Positions 21,358 to 30,708 of a stretch of 48,351 nt of DNA are shown piece by piece; within the stretch, counting starts at the first letter, position 1, and each line of letters starts with the position of its first letter. The notes beneath the pieces are model-generated. The model was given only the letters and a program-made list of their open reading frames with translations, was not told where the DNA came from and did no database searches. The translations under genes were made by a program, and so were the position numbers. The DNA is taken from IMG/VR virus record IMGVR_UViG_3300009285_012247, positions 1-48,351 of that record; one strand, given 5' to 3'. The stretch comes from a virus.

Positions 21358-22032
21358 TTAAATCTTCTTTCTCAACTTAAAAATAAAACCGCGAGCGAAT
21401 AATGATGGAAATAGTCTGGAAAGTAATTGCAGTAATGTGTGCGGTAGTAAGCGGACTATTATGGCTATGTATGGTTGCCTTGTGCCGCGAATCTCATAAG
21501 AACAATATGCGCTTTCTTGAACGATTAAAAATTGCTCTTTCAAAAACGTCCGACACTGTTTCAAATTTGGAAGGTGTAAATGTTTCCCGCCGTAGTTAAA
21601 ACATTCTTGATCTACAATTCCAAAGAGGCAGCGTAAGCGATGAAAAATCGTCGCCTCATTTGGAAGACTAATTACCGCGATTCCGTCATCATCTAACGTA
21701 GTCCAAATAGATTTGAGTGTACCCTTAGGCATTATCAAATGTTCCAACGTTTCCAGGCAAAGAATCCGATCTACTTTTTCGCGCCATACAAATCCTCCAT
21801 CGATATCAAGTTGAATCGTCTTTGGATGCATGATTTGACAATCGATTCCTTGATAAAAGGAGTCTGGGGAAAGGTATTCAGATGCTTCCTGTTTATGGCA
21901 TCCAATATCCAAAACCGTCATTCCGGATTTAACATCTAGAAGTGCAACTGACTTTTTGATCCTTTCCTGAGCGTCAGGATCATTTTCCATATCAAGCCAG
22001 TAATCAATCGGAATTCGTTCTTCTGTTTTCAT
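21358..22032 (-). CDS. SAM-dependent methyltransferase
   Basis: The 224-residue class I methyltransferase has motif I VLDIGCHKQEAS (about 40-51), DRILCLETLEHL (about 88-99) and GIAVISLPNE later. It has a basic hydrophobic C-terminus (LPHTLLQLLSRLFPSLF) that may sit at the membrane. It is the final gene of the leftward cargo operon, 12 bases after the glycosyltransferase. It could methylate a sugar or lipid-linked glycan; the substrate is unknown. Confidence 0.8.
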   Translation of the reverse strand: MKTEERIPIDYWLDMENDPDAQERIKKSVALLDVKSGMTVLDIGCHKQEASEYLSPDSFYQGIDCQIMHPKTIQLDIDGGFVWREKVDRILCLETLEHLIMPKGTLKSIWTTLDDDGIAVISLPNEATIFHRLRCLFGIVDQECFNYGGKHLHLPNLKQCRTFLKEQFLIVQESAYCSYEIRGTRQPYIAIIVRLLPHTLLQLLSRLFPSLFARGFIFKLRKKI

Positions 22033-22044
22033 CTTGAAGCACGA

Positions 22045-23055
22045 TCATCCATGTTTTCCGGTTTTCCAATAATTTAGCACGCGGTCAACAAAAAATCTGA
22101 GCGGAGGATTTTTCATAATTGTTTTAAAAAGTTCGTCGTCGGATTTTGTTCTAAGCAGTTGAACTTTTTTTCTGCGTTCTAATGTATCTTTCCAATAAGT
22201 TGGATTGAAGTGATAGGCCAACCCCTTTAAAATATTCCAACTCGCTTGTGGCTTTCCTGTAAGAAACATGCCACATGCGGCAATAAACCAGCCAAGCATA
22301 AGAATTGGAATAATTCTCAAGGCATTCTTTAACTCCAAGAATTTAAGGTGCATCAAAATATAATTTCTACATCCGTTGAAGTAAACCCGTTTATTGGTGT
22401 AAAAGTAATCCCATGGCTTATATTTTGTGTTAAATGCGTGATAAAGAAGCGCTTTCGGCGCCCACATAACCTTTTGACCAATCGACCATATGTTCCAAGA
22501 AATATCAGTTTCTTCTGCAAGAATTTCGTAAACAGGCTCAAATCCGCCTACTGTTTCGAATGTGCTTCGTTTTAACATCATGCAAGCACCCTTCCCTGCA
22601 AAAACAGGTTCTTCTCGATCATATTGACCTTCATCTATAATTCCATTTTCCTCTCTTGCCCATAGAAATCCAGTCCAAGTCAGGAAACTGCCGGCCCCGT
22701 CAAATCGATCTCGAAATTCCATATTTTTTGTTTTTCCGTAAACCATACCTACATTCGGCTGTTTTAAAACTTTAACCATTTCAAAAAGTGTGTTCGGTTC
22801 CACAACAGTATCATCATCGAAAAATGCAAGATACTCACCTCGCGCATATCGGGCACCAACGTTTCTTTTATTGGCGGGACCAGAATCTGAAAAAATGGTT
22901 CTTATGTTTTTAAATTTTTTTCCAGGTAAGCTTGTTACAACTATAAGCTCATAATTAATATCTTTTGTTGTCGTAAGACTTTCTGAAAGCTTTGGGACAA
23001 ACTCACCTTTATGATGACAAACAACGACTGAAACAAAATCATCTTTCTTTTGCAT
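22045..23055 (-). CDS. GT2 glycosyltransferase with C-terminal membrane helix
   Basis: The 336-residue GT-A enzyme starts with VSVVVCHHKGE, has the nucleotide-sugar/metal motif FFDDDT (78-83), GKGACMMLKRSTFETVGGF (about 148-166, acceptor side) and EETDISWN (ED-type catalytic region, about 176-183). A hydrophobic stretch near 240-265 likely anchors it to the membrane. It resembles rhamnosyl- or dolichyl-type transferases that extend surface glycans. It overlaps the upstream gene by 17 bases. Confidence 0.85.
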   Translation of the reverse strand: MQKKDDFVSVVVCHHKGEFVPKLSESLTTTKDINYELIVVTSLPGKKFKNIRTIFSDSGPANKRNVGARYARGEYLAFFDDDTVVEPNTLFEMVKVLKQPNVGMVYGKTKNMEFRDRFDGAGSFLTWTGFLWAREENGIIDEGQYDREEPVFAGKGACMMLKRSTFETVGGFEPVYEILAEETDISWNIWSIGQKVMWAPKALLYHAFNTKYKPWDYFYTNKRVYFNGCRNYILMHLKFLELKNALRIIPILMLGWFIAACGMFLTGKPQASWNILKGLAYHFNPTYWKDTLERRKKVQLLRTKSDDELFKTIMKNPPLRFFVDRVLNYWKTGKHG

Positions 23056-23347
23056 AATAGGGAAAAAGATCTCTCAGCTTTTGCGCGTTATAATCCAAAT
23101 AGTACCGACTTAAAAATATATCAAGACCCGTTCCGGTTACGAATGCGTATGCGCTTTGCGTTTCTCTAAAGTGTATTTTTTCATGATGGGTAAGCGATCT
23201 TGATGAATGAGTAAAAAAATAGGCTGCATCTCTCAAGGTCTCAACAAGAATTGAAGCTCCGATTGTGTTAATTAAAATCAGAATTTGAGCATGTGATTCA
23301 GTTAAAGCGAATGTTTGTCCGTTCTTCATGCAATCGAAAAGCTCCAT
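23039..23347 (-). CDS. Small cargo-operon protein of unknown function
   Basis: The frame is open from TTG 23356; ATG 23347 (MELFDCMKNGQTFALTE) or ATG 23329, which has GGAG about 12 bases upstream, are better starts. The product of about 100 residues has a hydrophobic helix (ILILINTIGASILVE) and a His-rich segment (SRSLTHHEKIHFRE) but no recognised motif. It overlaps both neighbouring cargo genes, so it is co-translated with membrane glycan genes. Confidence 0.6.
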   Translation of the reverse strand: MELFDCMKNGQTFALTESHAQILILINTIGASILVETLRDAAYFFTHSSRSLTHHEKIHFRETQSAYAFVTGTGLDIFLSRYYLDYNAQKLRDLFPYYAKER

Positions 23348-24458
23348 GATAATCAAAGTGTGGCTTTCCTGTAATGTACCCTGTTACATCATAAAGTTTT
23401 CTTAAAGGTTTGCTCCACGGTTGAGTAAAAGGAAAGCAAGGGTAGATATCGCGGTTTATAAGGAGTAAAACGGCTTGAAGGAAAACGATGACGTACGATT
23501 CCTGAGAACTTAACTGCCATCTCTTAAGCCCATCAACAGCAAGAATGCTTAAAGAGAGAGTCATAAGGTATAAAGCGCGTGCCGGAATTCTTTGAACAGC
23601 CGGAATAACACCTATCGTTACCAAAATCCCAAATAATAATACAATCCAAAACCGAGAGTGCGAAAACCACATAAAGAGAAATATCAAAGGACTCATGTAC
23701 ATACACATTTCCATGAACATCACGCCATGGGTATGAATACGCCTTTTGATCGGAAGAAAAAACTCAAGCAATTTAAGGATTGGAACTCGACCGAAATTTT
23801 TATCTTGATTCAATGGATTTTTCCATCGAACCGATTTTCTTAAGTAAACGAAAAAAAGAATAAGCTGAGGTAAACCTAAAATGCATCCAAAAAAACTTTC
23901 AACTGGATGAGCGTAAAGTATGAAAGGAAGTACATAAACAAAAATTGGGTAATAACCAGCGTAAACAACCATCGCAAATGAAAATGCTCCAAATCCGCCT
24001 CCCAAAAAAATACCTGGAATCCACGCAAGTGTATAAGCAATACAAGGCTGCTGGATCTTGATTGAATAACCGCTATACATAAGCGTTAAAGCACCGAATA
24101 AAGCAACAGGTGGACTTGTCCATAAAGAAAACATTTCAAACGCAAGAAATGACCCCAAAATGTAATGGCTTAAAATGAGGTAGGTAAATAAACGAAATGA
24201 GTTGTCTAAACTCAGAAATGAGCCAATAAAAGCGCTTAAGAAATGCGGAGGATAAAAGGTCGAAAGAAACGGAATAGAAGCAGGATATTTGTAGTAAAGC
24301 TGATCGGTAAAAGGAAACTTCAATTTTCTAAGACTGTTTCCGATCCAATGCCAATGAGGGAAAAAAGTAGTTGCTATTTCTGAGGTGTGATTTAGATATG
24401 GATTTTTCCAGAACTTTGAAAAGAACAAAAAATTGTACAATGCTATTAAAGCGTACAT
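23298..24458 (-). CDS. YfhO-like polytopic membrane protein
   Basis: ATG 24458 (MYALIALYNFLFFSKFWKN) overlaps the upstream methyltransferase stop by 13 bases and removes a spurious 25-residue extension. The 386-residue product has about nine membrane helices. The first outside loop carries NPYLNHTSEIATTFFPHW, similar to the DxxxQFxPW loop of YfhO/GT-C proteins, and later YPPHFLSAFIGSFL. YfhO-type proteins transfer sugars from lipid carriers outside the cytoplasm. The C-terminal domain is short, so it is a compact member or a truncated one. Confidence 0.65.
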   Translation of the reverse strand: MYALIALYNFLFFSKFWKNPYLNHTSEIATTFFPHWHWIGNSLRKLKFPFTDQLYYKYPASIPFLSTFYPPHFLSAFIGSFLSLDNSFRLFTYLILSHYILGSFLAFEMFSLWTSPPVALFGALTLMYSGYSIKIQQPCIAYTLAWIPGIFLGGGFGAFSFAMVVYAGYYPIFVYVLPFILYAHPVESFFGCILGLPQLILFFVYLRKSVRWKNPLNQDKNFGRVPILKLLEFFLPIKRRIHTHGVMFMEMCMYMSPLIFLFMWFSHSRFWIVLLFGILVTIGVIPAVQRIPARALYLMTLSLSILAVDGLKRWQLSSQESYVIVFLQAVLLLINRDIYPCFPFTQPWSKPLRKLYDVTGYITGKPHFDYHGAFRLHEERTNIRFN

Positions 24459-25063
24459 AAAATTCTGAAACTTGACGCAAAAGAAGGTACATGAGAGATA
24501 AACCGGTCGAACAATGTGATCGGCAGCGCACACGGATAAAATGAAGCCTCTCCAATAACCGACCTGATTTTAAATTGATGATCGTAAAGCATTTGGATAA
24601 GAGCAGGAACACTGAAAACTCGAACATGGCCTCCGGTTTCTTCTTGATTCCAATTAAATGCCCGTCCATAGCACTTTCGATAGGAAACCTCATAAGAATG
24701 AGGTAAGTAACCAAACAAAAAAAGGATTCGATTAAACCAAGCACATAAATTTGGCGTACCGATATCCAAAACAGTCTTTTCGTTCATAATTGCTTTTGCC
24801 TCATCAAGAAAAAAATCGGGATCATCAAGATGTTCAATCACGTGATTTGCAAAAATTACATCCCAATTTCCAATAGGAAGTCCTAATTCCATAATGTCCC
24901 AACCTGAAGTCTTATCCAGTCCCGTAACCTCGGCGTCTGGGTAAAAATCATAAACCCGCCTTGATGTTCCACTTCCTACATCAAGCACTTTTTGTCTTTT
25001 GCCATTTAAAGAAGACATCTGGATATTCCTTCCAAACATCGCACTTCGCGCAAATTCCCGCAT
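24446..25063 (-). CDS. SAM-dependent methyltransferase
   Basis: ATG 25063 (MREFARSAMFGRNIQ) has AAAGGGG four bases upstream. The 205-residue product shows VLDVGSGTSRRV (about 26-37), EVTGLDKTSGW (about 45-55) and DVIFANHVIEHLDDPDFF (about 70-87), the order expected of class I methyltransferases. The later hydrophobic NRILFLFGYLPHS region is typical of those acting on lipid-linked sugars. It overlaps the SPASM radical SAM gene by 83 bases in another frame, the largest overlap in the operon. Confidence 0.8.
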   Translation of the reverse strand: MREFARSAMFGRNIQMSSLNGKRQKVLDVGSGTSRRVYDFYPDAEVTGLDKTSGWDIMELGLPIGNWDVIFANHVIEHLDDPDFFLDEAKAIMNEKTVLDIGTPNLCAWFNRILFLFGYLPHSYEVSYRKCYGRAFNWNQEETGGHVRVFSVPALIQMLYDHQFKIRSVIGEASFYPCALPITLFDRFISHVPSFASSFRILCTL

Positions 25064-25871
25064 ATTTCCCCTTTAAATGAGAATCTCTGATTGACTTAAA
25101 TTTCTCTGATGTCCATGCGTTATGAATACTCATTTGCGGGAATTTTCCGATGACTTCTTTCTGATGAGGATCGGAGCAGCAGATTAAAATATTTCCGTTC
25201 CAAGAAATAGCTGGAGCGAACCAAAGATGGTAACAAGGCCAACGGAACTCCCATTTCGACGGCTGTGCTCGAGAACGTGTTTCTCCAAACTTCCACGTCT
25301 CTATATCGCCTCCGTAGTTGTGAAGACTCCTTGTCTCCAGATTCGGCCATTTTGACCATTTTTTGTACTGATCTTCTGGTGTTATTTCTTTAATAAATCT
25401 GACTCTAAAACGCCCCCATTTTCGTAGAGTTTCAAGAGTACTTTCATTGAAGGTTGCCTCAGTCCTCCATGTCCAAAAAACTTGGTCAATTTTGAGCGCA
25501 ATAAGTTCCTCTGCGAACTCATTAATTTTTGTTCCGTTTGTTGTAACAAGGACAACGTGTCTTTTATTTGTCTCCTTAATATACCTAATTGCATCAAGGA
25601 TTCGTGGATAGAGTAAAGGTTCTCCAAAAAGATGGAGACTAAACGACCTTGTTCCATATTTTGAGGCCTCATTTATAATTTTCCTGAAAAGCTCAAAATC
25701 CATATCCTGCCTAATCTTTTCACGAGGACAATAAGAGCAGGAAAGGTTACAAGTAGCCGTTGTCTCAATAAAAAGATGTCTTGGAAAGTTTTGATCCATA
25801 TAAAATTGAGCAAGAAGTTTATAGATTGGACTTGGAAGTTTCTTTGCAATTTGCGCATAAATAGGATTCAA
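24981..25871 (-). CDS. Radical SAM protein with SPASM-type C-terminus
   Basis: TTG 25871 overlaps the upstream stop (TTGA) and avoids a long spurious extension, giving about 296 residues. The cluster motif CNLSCSYC (41-48) is followed by SLHLFGEPLLYP (GE motif) and a C-terminal Cys-rich part: CYHLWF, ILICCSD and ICAKCDVW, as in SPASM domains that bind extra iron-sulfur clusters. Such enzymes modify peptides, cofactors or sugars. Surrounding glycan genes suggest a sugar or lipid-linked substrate. This is inference. Confidence 0.8.
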   Translation of the reverse strand: MNPIYAQIAKKLPSPIYKLLAQFYMDQNFPRHLFIETTATCNLSCSYCPREKIRQDMDFELFRKIINEASKYGTRSFSLHLFGEPLLYPRILDAIRYIKETNKRHVVLVTTNGTKINEFAEELIALKIDQVFWTWRTEATFNESTLETLRKWGRFRVRFIKEITPEDQYKKWSKWPNLETRSLHNYGGDIETWKFGETRSRAQPSKWEFRWPCYHLWFAPAISWNGNILICCSDPHQKEVIGKFPQMSIHNAWTSEKFKSIRDSHLKGKYAGICAKCDVWKEYPDVFFKWQKTKSA

Positions 25872-27205
25872 ATCAGATGTGAAATCGCTGTTTTTAAAAA
25901 ATAACCAAGATATCTGAATTTTAAACCGACTTTGGTAAAACCAATTCCCCTGTGTGAGAGGTACCATGTGTAATAAGCAATTTTTTGGAACTTTTTGACT
26001 GTTGAAACTCCCAAGTTTCGCTGATGAACCTGGGCTGAGTAATTTTGATCGAATGCTTTCCATCGCTGATCCACCAGCCATCCGTTTTCCTTTGCAATAT
26101 TCCCCCATTCGGTACCTGGATAAGGAGCGCTAATTGAGAAATTGACGATGTCGAATGGTTCCGACAAGGACAACTCAAGAGTTCGCTCCATACTTTCTCT
26201 AGTATCCCCATACATGCCCAGCATAAAATATCCCCACACTTTAAGGCCTGCTTCTTTTGCTTGCCTGACTGCTTTTCGCGCGTCTTCAACGGACGCCTCC
26301 TTTCGGTTTAGCTTTAAAACACGATCGCTTCCAGATTCACAGCCAAAACTGATCATCCACCACCCGGCAGATTTCATCTCTTTAAGCAAATCTAAATCAA
26401 CCGAATCTACACGAGAATTGCTAACGATTCTTACCTTAAAAGGAAGATTGCGAACCTGCTTGCAAAACTCATAAATCCACTTTTTATTTAACGTCATTGT
26501 GTCCCCATGAAGAATAAAATTTGTGAGTTTATATTTTGAGATTTCTTCAATCACACTTTCTACATGGCGATAACGAATAGCACGTTCTGTGGTTATCGTA
26601 GTACGGCAATAAATGCAGGCATAAGGGCAACCGCGAGAAGCGATAATCGCCGTATAGCTATTTCCGATAAACGGCATTGAGTATTTATGAATTGGCAAAA
26701 GATCTTGTCTCGCTGGAGGAAGATCCTCAAAATGAGTACCCTTTGCGCTTTCTCCTGTAATGATCTCTCGCAATTTATATTCGGCTTCAGGACCTGATTT
26801 TGAATGTTGAATTGAATAATCAAGATAAGGAAATTCGTTTAATGTTTCTTTTTCTAGGACCTTAATATGAGGGCTTATCGCGGCTGTCTTAGCTCCGATT
26901 TGTTTCGCCATGTACGCGACCGCCATATCTGAACTAATGGTGCAGGTAACCGGATTAAAAAAGACCCAGCTCGGACGAAATCTTTTCATTTCATCATTAA
27001 GAGCTGAATAAGACATTTGTTCAGCAATACAGTCAATTAACTTAACGTGATGATCAGGATAAAGTGAGGCAAATTGGGCAAGCCCTGCTTGGGGCCATAT
27101 CTCGTTTGCTTTTGATTGGCGTCCTGAACGGTTTGTGTCTCTGTAATAATTCAGGCCGTCAGGAGACGGCGGGTTCACGAAAAGTATGCGGACTTGAGAA
27201 TTCAA
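25868..27205 (-). CDS. B12-type radical SAM enzyme without the cobalamin His
   Basis: The 445-residue product starts at TTG 27205. The N-terminal domain has the ILFVNPP strand and Rossmann layout of cobalamin-binding radical SAM enzymes, but the usual DxHxxG is replaced by LIDCIAEQ, so base-off cobalamin ligation by His looks lost. The cluster motif RGCPYACIYC has Cys at 193, 197 and 200. The core has FGCESGSDRVLKLNRK and YFMLGMYGDTRESM. It probably methylates or rearranges a surface-glycan or lipid intermediate; the substrate is unknown. It overlaps the deacetylase gene by 47 bases. Confidence 0.8.
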   Translation of the reverse strand: MNSQVRILFVNPPSPDGLNYYRDTNRSGRQSKANEIWPQAGLAQFASLYPDHHVKLIDCIAEQMSYSALNDEMKRFRPSWVFFNPVTCTISSDMAVAYMAKQIGAKTAAISPHIKVLEKETLNEFPYLDYSIQHSKSGPEAEYKLREIITGESAKGTHFEDLPPARQDLLPIHKYSMPFIGNSYTAIIASRGCPYACIYCRTTITTERAIRYRHVESVIEEISKYKLTNFILHGDTMTLNKKWIYEFCKQVRNLPFKVRIVSNSRVDSVDLDLLKEMKSAGWWMISFGCESGSDRVLKLNRKEASVEDARKAVRQAKEAGLKVWGYFMLGMYGDTRESMERTLELSLSEPFDIVNFSISAPYPGTEWGNIAKENGWLVDQRWKAFDQNYSAQVHQRNLGVSTVKKFQKIAYYTWYLSHRGIGFTKVGLKFRYLGYFLKTAISHLI

Positions 27206-27746
27206 TTTCTCTACAAAGCCTTTCCAGTTTGTCTCTCACGTTTTTTAACCCAATTTGCCTTTTAAAATTTTGAATTGGGTTGTAGAGAGTAGGATGAACC
27301 AGCATAACATCGTAAGGATGAATATAAAAAATTCCAGAGCGCTCCAATAATCTCTTTGAAAGTAAATAAGGAAGCGCTCTAAACCAGAAGCCGCCTGAGT
27401 AAAGCCTTTTCTGACCTTTAAATCCAGGCGCTCTGTATAAACTCGGATCAACTGCCAAAGGCAGCGGTTCATATAATTTTTCCGACGAATTGTGGTATTT
27501 GCTGTGCCAGCCGATTAAATGACCTTCTTTTTGAATCATTTCACTTAATTGAGGTTTTTTAGCCATTAACCATCCCAAACAATACCAAATCGCTTTAATG
27601 TGATGTCGTCCTAAAAGATCAAGCAGATAATAAGTTGGTTCTTCTGTTTGGTCATCCCAATGTTCCCAATTATTAGAATAAGGTTCATACGAAAACCATG
27701 GCTCCCAATCAATGGTAAAAGTCATTTTCTGTTCACTAATGCGCAT
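27159..27746 (-). CDS. NodB-like polysaccharide deacetylase
   Basis: The 195-residue product (alternative start ATG 27725) shows the three family motifs: FTIDWEPWF (catalytic-base region, about 10-18), GHLIGWHSKYH (metal-binding His, about 75-85) and YRAPGF (about 104-109), followed by IHPYDV. It is short for the family, but the core motifs are present. It would remove acetyl groups from GlcNAc-type residues of a lipid-linked or cell-wall glycan. There is no signal peptide, so it acts in the cytoplasm, fitting modification before export. Confidence 0.75.
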   Translation of the reverse strand: MRISEQKMTFTIDWEPWFSYEPYSNNWEHWDDQTEEPTYYLLDLLGRHHIKAIWYCLGWLMAKKPQLSEMIQKEGHLIGWHSKYHNSSEKLYEPLPLAVDPSLYRAPGFKGQKRLYSGGFWFRALPYLLSKRLLERSGIFYIHPYDVMLVHPTLYNPIQNFKRQIGLKNVRDKLERLCREIEFSSPHTFREPAVS

Positions 27747-29286
27747 TCACAACTTGTCTTTGAACAAATTCAGGCAGCTTTCTTTTGTAAATAATAGTTT
27801 TAACAAACGCTTTAAAAGCAAGCCAAAGCCTTGCGACATCTTCAATTGTCCTTAACTTTTTCAATTCAGCGAACATAATGTGAGGCCTTAAGTAAAATCT
27901 TCTCCAAAAAGTCTTTGAATATCGAATCAAGTCATCACGTGTAAGACCAAAAGGAACGAAATTGATTGAAAAAGTATTGAAGCGATCCCATGAAGGATCA
28001 AATGTCCCAAACTTATTCGCTGTTTCATAAGATTCAGAGCCTGGCAATGGCTGTAAAAAAGTGTGCTGTGCATAGCTGAGTTTAAGAGTACAAGCAAAAT
28101 CAATTGTTTCCATAATAGAATCATGAGTTTCACCAGGATTTCCAAATATGAAGTTACCTTTAGAAATAATTCCAGCTTCCTGAACGGAATTAACACATTG
28201 TTTGATTCTTTCCTTTGTTACATTTTTTCTCATCGAATCAAGTATTCTTTGGCATCCTGATTCGATTCCTATTTCAACCATCCAGCAACCAGCTTTCTTC
28301 ATAAGTCTCATCATATCTGGATGAAGAAAGTCTGCCCGAGCGCAACAAGACCAGGTAAACGGAAGCTTTTCATTAATAATCGTTTCGCAAATTTCTTTAA
28401 GTCTTGGACGAGATCCAACAAATAAATCATCATAAAAAAGAAAATCTGAAACGCCGTATTTCGAGTAAAAGTCTTTCATAAAGTTAATCAAATATTCAGC
28501 AGAATTATGCCTGAATCCTCTGCCAACAACTCCCAAGTCACAAAAAGTGCATTTACCGGTACATCCTCTGCTCGTCACAAGACCAACGCTTTTAAATTTC
28601 TTCGTTCCGAAAACAGACAACCTGTAACTGGAAAATAGATTCGGAATCAAATCAAAAGCCGGAGGCGGAAATTCATCTAACGACTTAAAAAATTGCATTC
28701 GTTCGTTTACTTTTATGTTTTGACCATTTCTCCACACAAGACTTTTGATTTGATTGACCTCTGTTTTCGTTCTGATTTTCTCAAGAAACTCCGTAAAAAC
28801 GATTTCTCCCTCTCCGACAACTCCATAATCAAATTGAGGATACCGCTTAAGGGTTTCGATGGGTTCACTGGTAACATGGACGCCTCCTAAAATTGTAGTA
28901 ATCAAAGGATCACACAATTTAACAGATTTTGCTATTTGCGCAGCAGCGGAGATCATAACCGTCATGGCTGTAAGTCCTACCACTCTAGGCTTCCAGCCGC
29001 GAATGGCATCAACAATCGCTTTGACGGTTAATCCCTCCGCGTGCGCATCAAGGATTCGAACTTCGTAACCATATTTTCGAATAGTAGCGGCGAGTGAAAG
29101 AATGCCAATGGGAGGAGATGAACTTTTAACGTCGCTTAAATCCCATTCGCCGTAAAGTAAATCAAAACTAACAGGCGGGTTGATTAAAAGAACTTTAAGG
29201 TTTTTTTGACTTGACTTAAATCCATAATCATCTATTGACGAATGGTCTAAAGAAGCGTCTTTTCCAATCGTTAAAACTGCGCTCAT
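27736..29286 (-). CDS. Cobalamin-dependent radical SAM enzyme
   Basis: The 516-residue enzyme has an N-terminal B12-binding domain with VLLINPP (32-38) and a full DxHxxG motif, DAHAEG (80-85), whose His would bind cobalt in base-off cobalamin, and GGVHVTSEP (134-142). The radical SAM core has RGCTGKCTFC with Cys at 242, 246 and 249, then VEIGIESGCQRIL and NFIFGNPGETHDS. Class B enzymes of this type methylate unreactive carbons or rearrange rings in lipid, antibiotic and hopanoid pathways. It is the main catalytic oddity of the cargo operon. Confidence 0.88.
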   Translation of the reverse strand: MSAVLTIGKDASLDHSSIDDYGFKSSQKNLKVLLINPPVSFDLLYGEWDLSDVKSSSPPIGILSLAATIRKYGYEVRILDAHAEGLTVKAIVDAIRGWKPRVVGLTAMTVMISAAAQIAKSVKLCDPLITTILGGVHVTSEPIETLKRYPQFDYGVVGEGEIVFTEFLEKIRTKTEVNQIKSLVWRNGQNIKVNERMQFFKSLDEFPPPAFDLIPNLFSSYRLSVFGTKKFKSVGLVTSRGCTGKCTFCDLGVVGRGFRHNSAEYLINFMKDFYSKYGVSDFLFYDDLFVGSRPRLKEICETIINEKLPFTWSCCARADFLHPDMMRLMKKAGCWMVEIGIESGCQRILDSMRKNVTKERIKQCVNSVQEAGIISKGNFIFGNPGETHDSIMETIDFACTLKLSYAQHTFLQPLPGSESYETANKFGTFDPSWDRFNTFSINFVPFGLTRDDLIRYSKTFWRRFYLRPHIMFAELKKLRTIEDVARLWLAFKAFVKTIIYKRKLPEFVQRQVVNAH

Positions 29287-29296
29287 ATCAGATCTC

Positions 29297-30022
29297 TCAT
29301 AATTTTTCCGCCTTTACCATAAGCGACCAGCTCATCTTTTTAAGCCACGTCTTTGCTATCTTTTCATCAAGCCACATCATAACTCTGGCAATCGAAATCA
29401 GAATTTTAAAATTGACAATATCCGGAAAGCCAAGCAAAGGATATCCAAAATAACCGATATAACGTCTTTCTTTAATTTGAAATCCGGCATCCTCAATCAT
29501 GTTAAAAAGCTCTCGATCATTAAAGGACTTATGAAGATGAGAAAACCTGTCTGTATGCTGGAAAATAGATCGTATCACCTCATAAACAAAATTGTGATTT
29601 GGGTCATAACAAGACCATTTACCGCCAGGTTTGAGAACTCGAAACATTTCTTTGAGTCCTACGTGTGGGTTTTCTAAATGGTGAAGCAATGAACGGCACA
29701 CGACATAATCAAAATGATCATCAGGAAAAGGAATTTTTTCCGCACTTGCCTTGATCCACCGATGAGGATTATGAGCAAGCATTCCGTCTGAGACGTCTAT
29801 TCCGGTGATATCAAAATTGGGATAAAGCTGGCTTAAAAATCCATTTCCGCATCCAACATCTAAAACTTTATGCGACATTCGATCTGACATTCTGATCTCT
29901 TCCAGCATTTCACAAGCATAACGTGCATGATAAAGAAAACCTGTTCCGCTGTAACGCTTGGCGTAAAATTTAGAGGTATAATCCTGAACTAATTTTTCGG
30001 TGGTAGGTTCGCCTTTGGACAT
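29297..30022 (-). CDS. SAM-dependent methyltransferase (UbiE/Methyltransf_11 type)
   Basis: The 241-residue product shows VLDVGCGNGFLS (about 53-64), DITGIDVSDGML (about 70-81), SAEKIPFPDDHFDYVVC (about 93-109) and MFRVLKPGGKW (about 125-135), the complete class I signature. A hydrophobic C-terminal third (LISIARVMMWLDEKIAK) may contact membrane lipids. It overlaps the upstream GT2 gene by 34 bases. It probably methylates a sugar or a polyprenyl-linked intermediate. Confidence 0.88.
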   Translation of the reverse strand: MSKGEPTTEKLVQDYTSKFYAKRYSGTGFLYHARYACEMLEEIRMSDRMSHKVLDVGCGNGFLSQLYPNFDITGIDVSDGMLAHNPHRWIKASAEKIPFPDDHFDYVVCRSLLHHLENPHVGLKEMFRVLKPGGKWSCYDPNHNFVYEVIRSIFQHTDRFSHLHKSFNDRELFNMIEDAGFQIKERRYIGYFGYPLLGFPDIVNFKILISIARVMMWLDEKIAKTWLKKMSWSLMVKAEKL

Positions 30023-30708
30023 CGAAGATTCCTTAATACGCTTCTTAAACCGCGTGTTCTAAGCGCAAAACCGAGTTTCAAAATATAAAAAAGCGTTATC
30101 CATCCGTCTTTAAAAACATTGACCTTACTTTTTCCTTCTTTTCTATGAATCACATCAATTGGGAAAAATTCAACTCTATAGCGGTCACAAATCATGGAAA
30201 GTGTAAGACAGGTGGTAAATGAAAAGGATTGGCAAAGAATGTCTCTATATCCAAAAGCGATACCTTTTTTAAAAATTCTAAATCCGCTGTTCAAATCATT
30301 AAGCCAATAAAGGCAAATGAACGAAGCTGTCCAATTAAGAAATTTTCTTCCCAAATACCGGTACCAAATCTCATTTTTGATTCTTCTTTTTCCTATGATC
30401 ATATCCGCTTCAATCATCTGCCAAACTTGGTAAAGATTTAATACATCCTGAACTTGATGCTGGCCGTCTCCATCCATTGTGACAATAATCTCATTAGAAG
30501 CGTTTTTAATGCCCGTCAAAATAGAAGCGCCATAACCAAAAGAAACTCCGTGTTTGATTGATTCAGGGTAAGAATTATCCGAACCATCATCTACAATAAT
30601 TACCTCAGCTTCTCTTTCTTTAAGTCCAACGCGCAAAGAGTCTAAGACTTTGTGACTTTCATTCCGTTCAGGAATTATGACGCTAACACCAAATAAGCTA
30701 CCAGACAT
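29989..30708 (-). CDS. Polyprenyl-phosphate mannosyltransferase-like GT2 (DPM1 type)
   Basis: The 239-residue GT2 enzyme has VIIVDDGSDN (36-45), YGASILTGIKNA (59-70), MDGDGQH (78-84, the DxD metal motif) and GKRRIKNEIWYRYLGRKFLNW (about 106-126). This is the pattern of dolichyl/undecaprenyl-phosphate mannosyl- or glucosyltransferases, which make the lipid-linked sugar used by GT-C enzymes. The operon also encodes two GT-C-like proteins (23298 and 33117), so donor maker and user are encoded together. Confidence 0.85.
   Translation of the reverse strand: MSGSLFGVSVIIPERNESHKVLDSLRVGLKEREAEVIIVDDGSDNSYPESIKHGVSFGYGASILTGIKNASNEIIVTMDGDGQHQVQDVLNLYQVWQMIEADMIIGKRRIKNEIWYRYLGRKFLNWTASFICLYWLNDLNSGFRIFKKGIAFGYRDILCQSFSFTTCLTLSMICDRYRVEFFPIDVIHRKEGKSKVNVFKDGWITLFYILKLGFALRTRGLRSVLRNLRCPKANLPPKN

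Noticed and set aside
21274-21402. Short plus-strand frame after the radical SAM gene
   Set aside because: It starts inside the radical SAM gene, has no family pattern, and runs antisense into a clear methyltransferase gene.
21402-21599. Plus-strand membrane-like frame of 65 codons
   Set aside because: It lies entirely antisense to the methyltransferase at 21358-22032, whose motifs are clear; hydrophobicity is an antisense effect.
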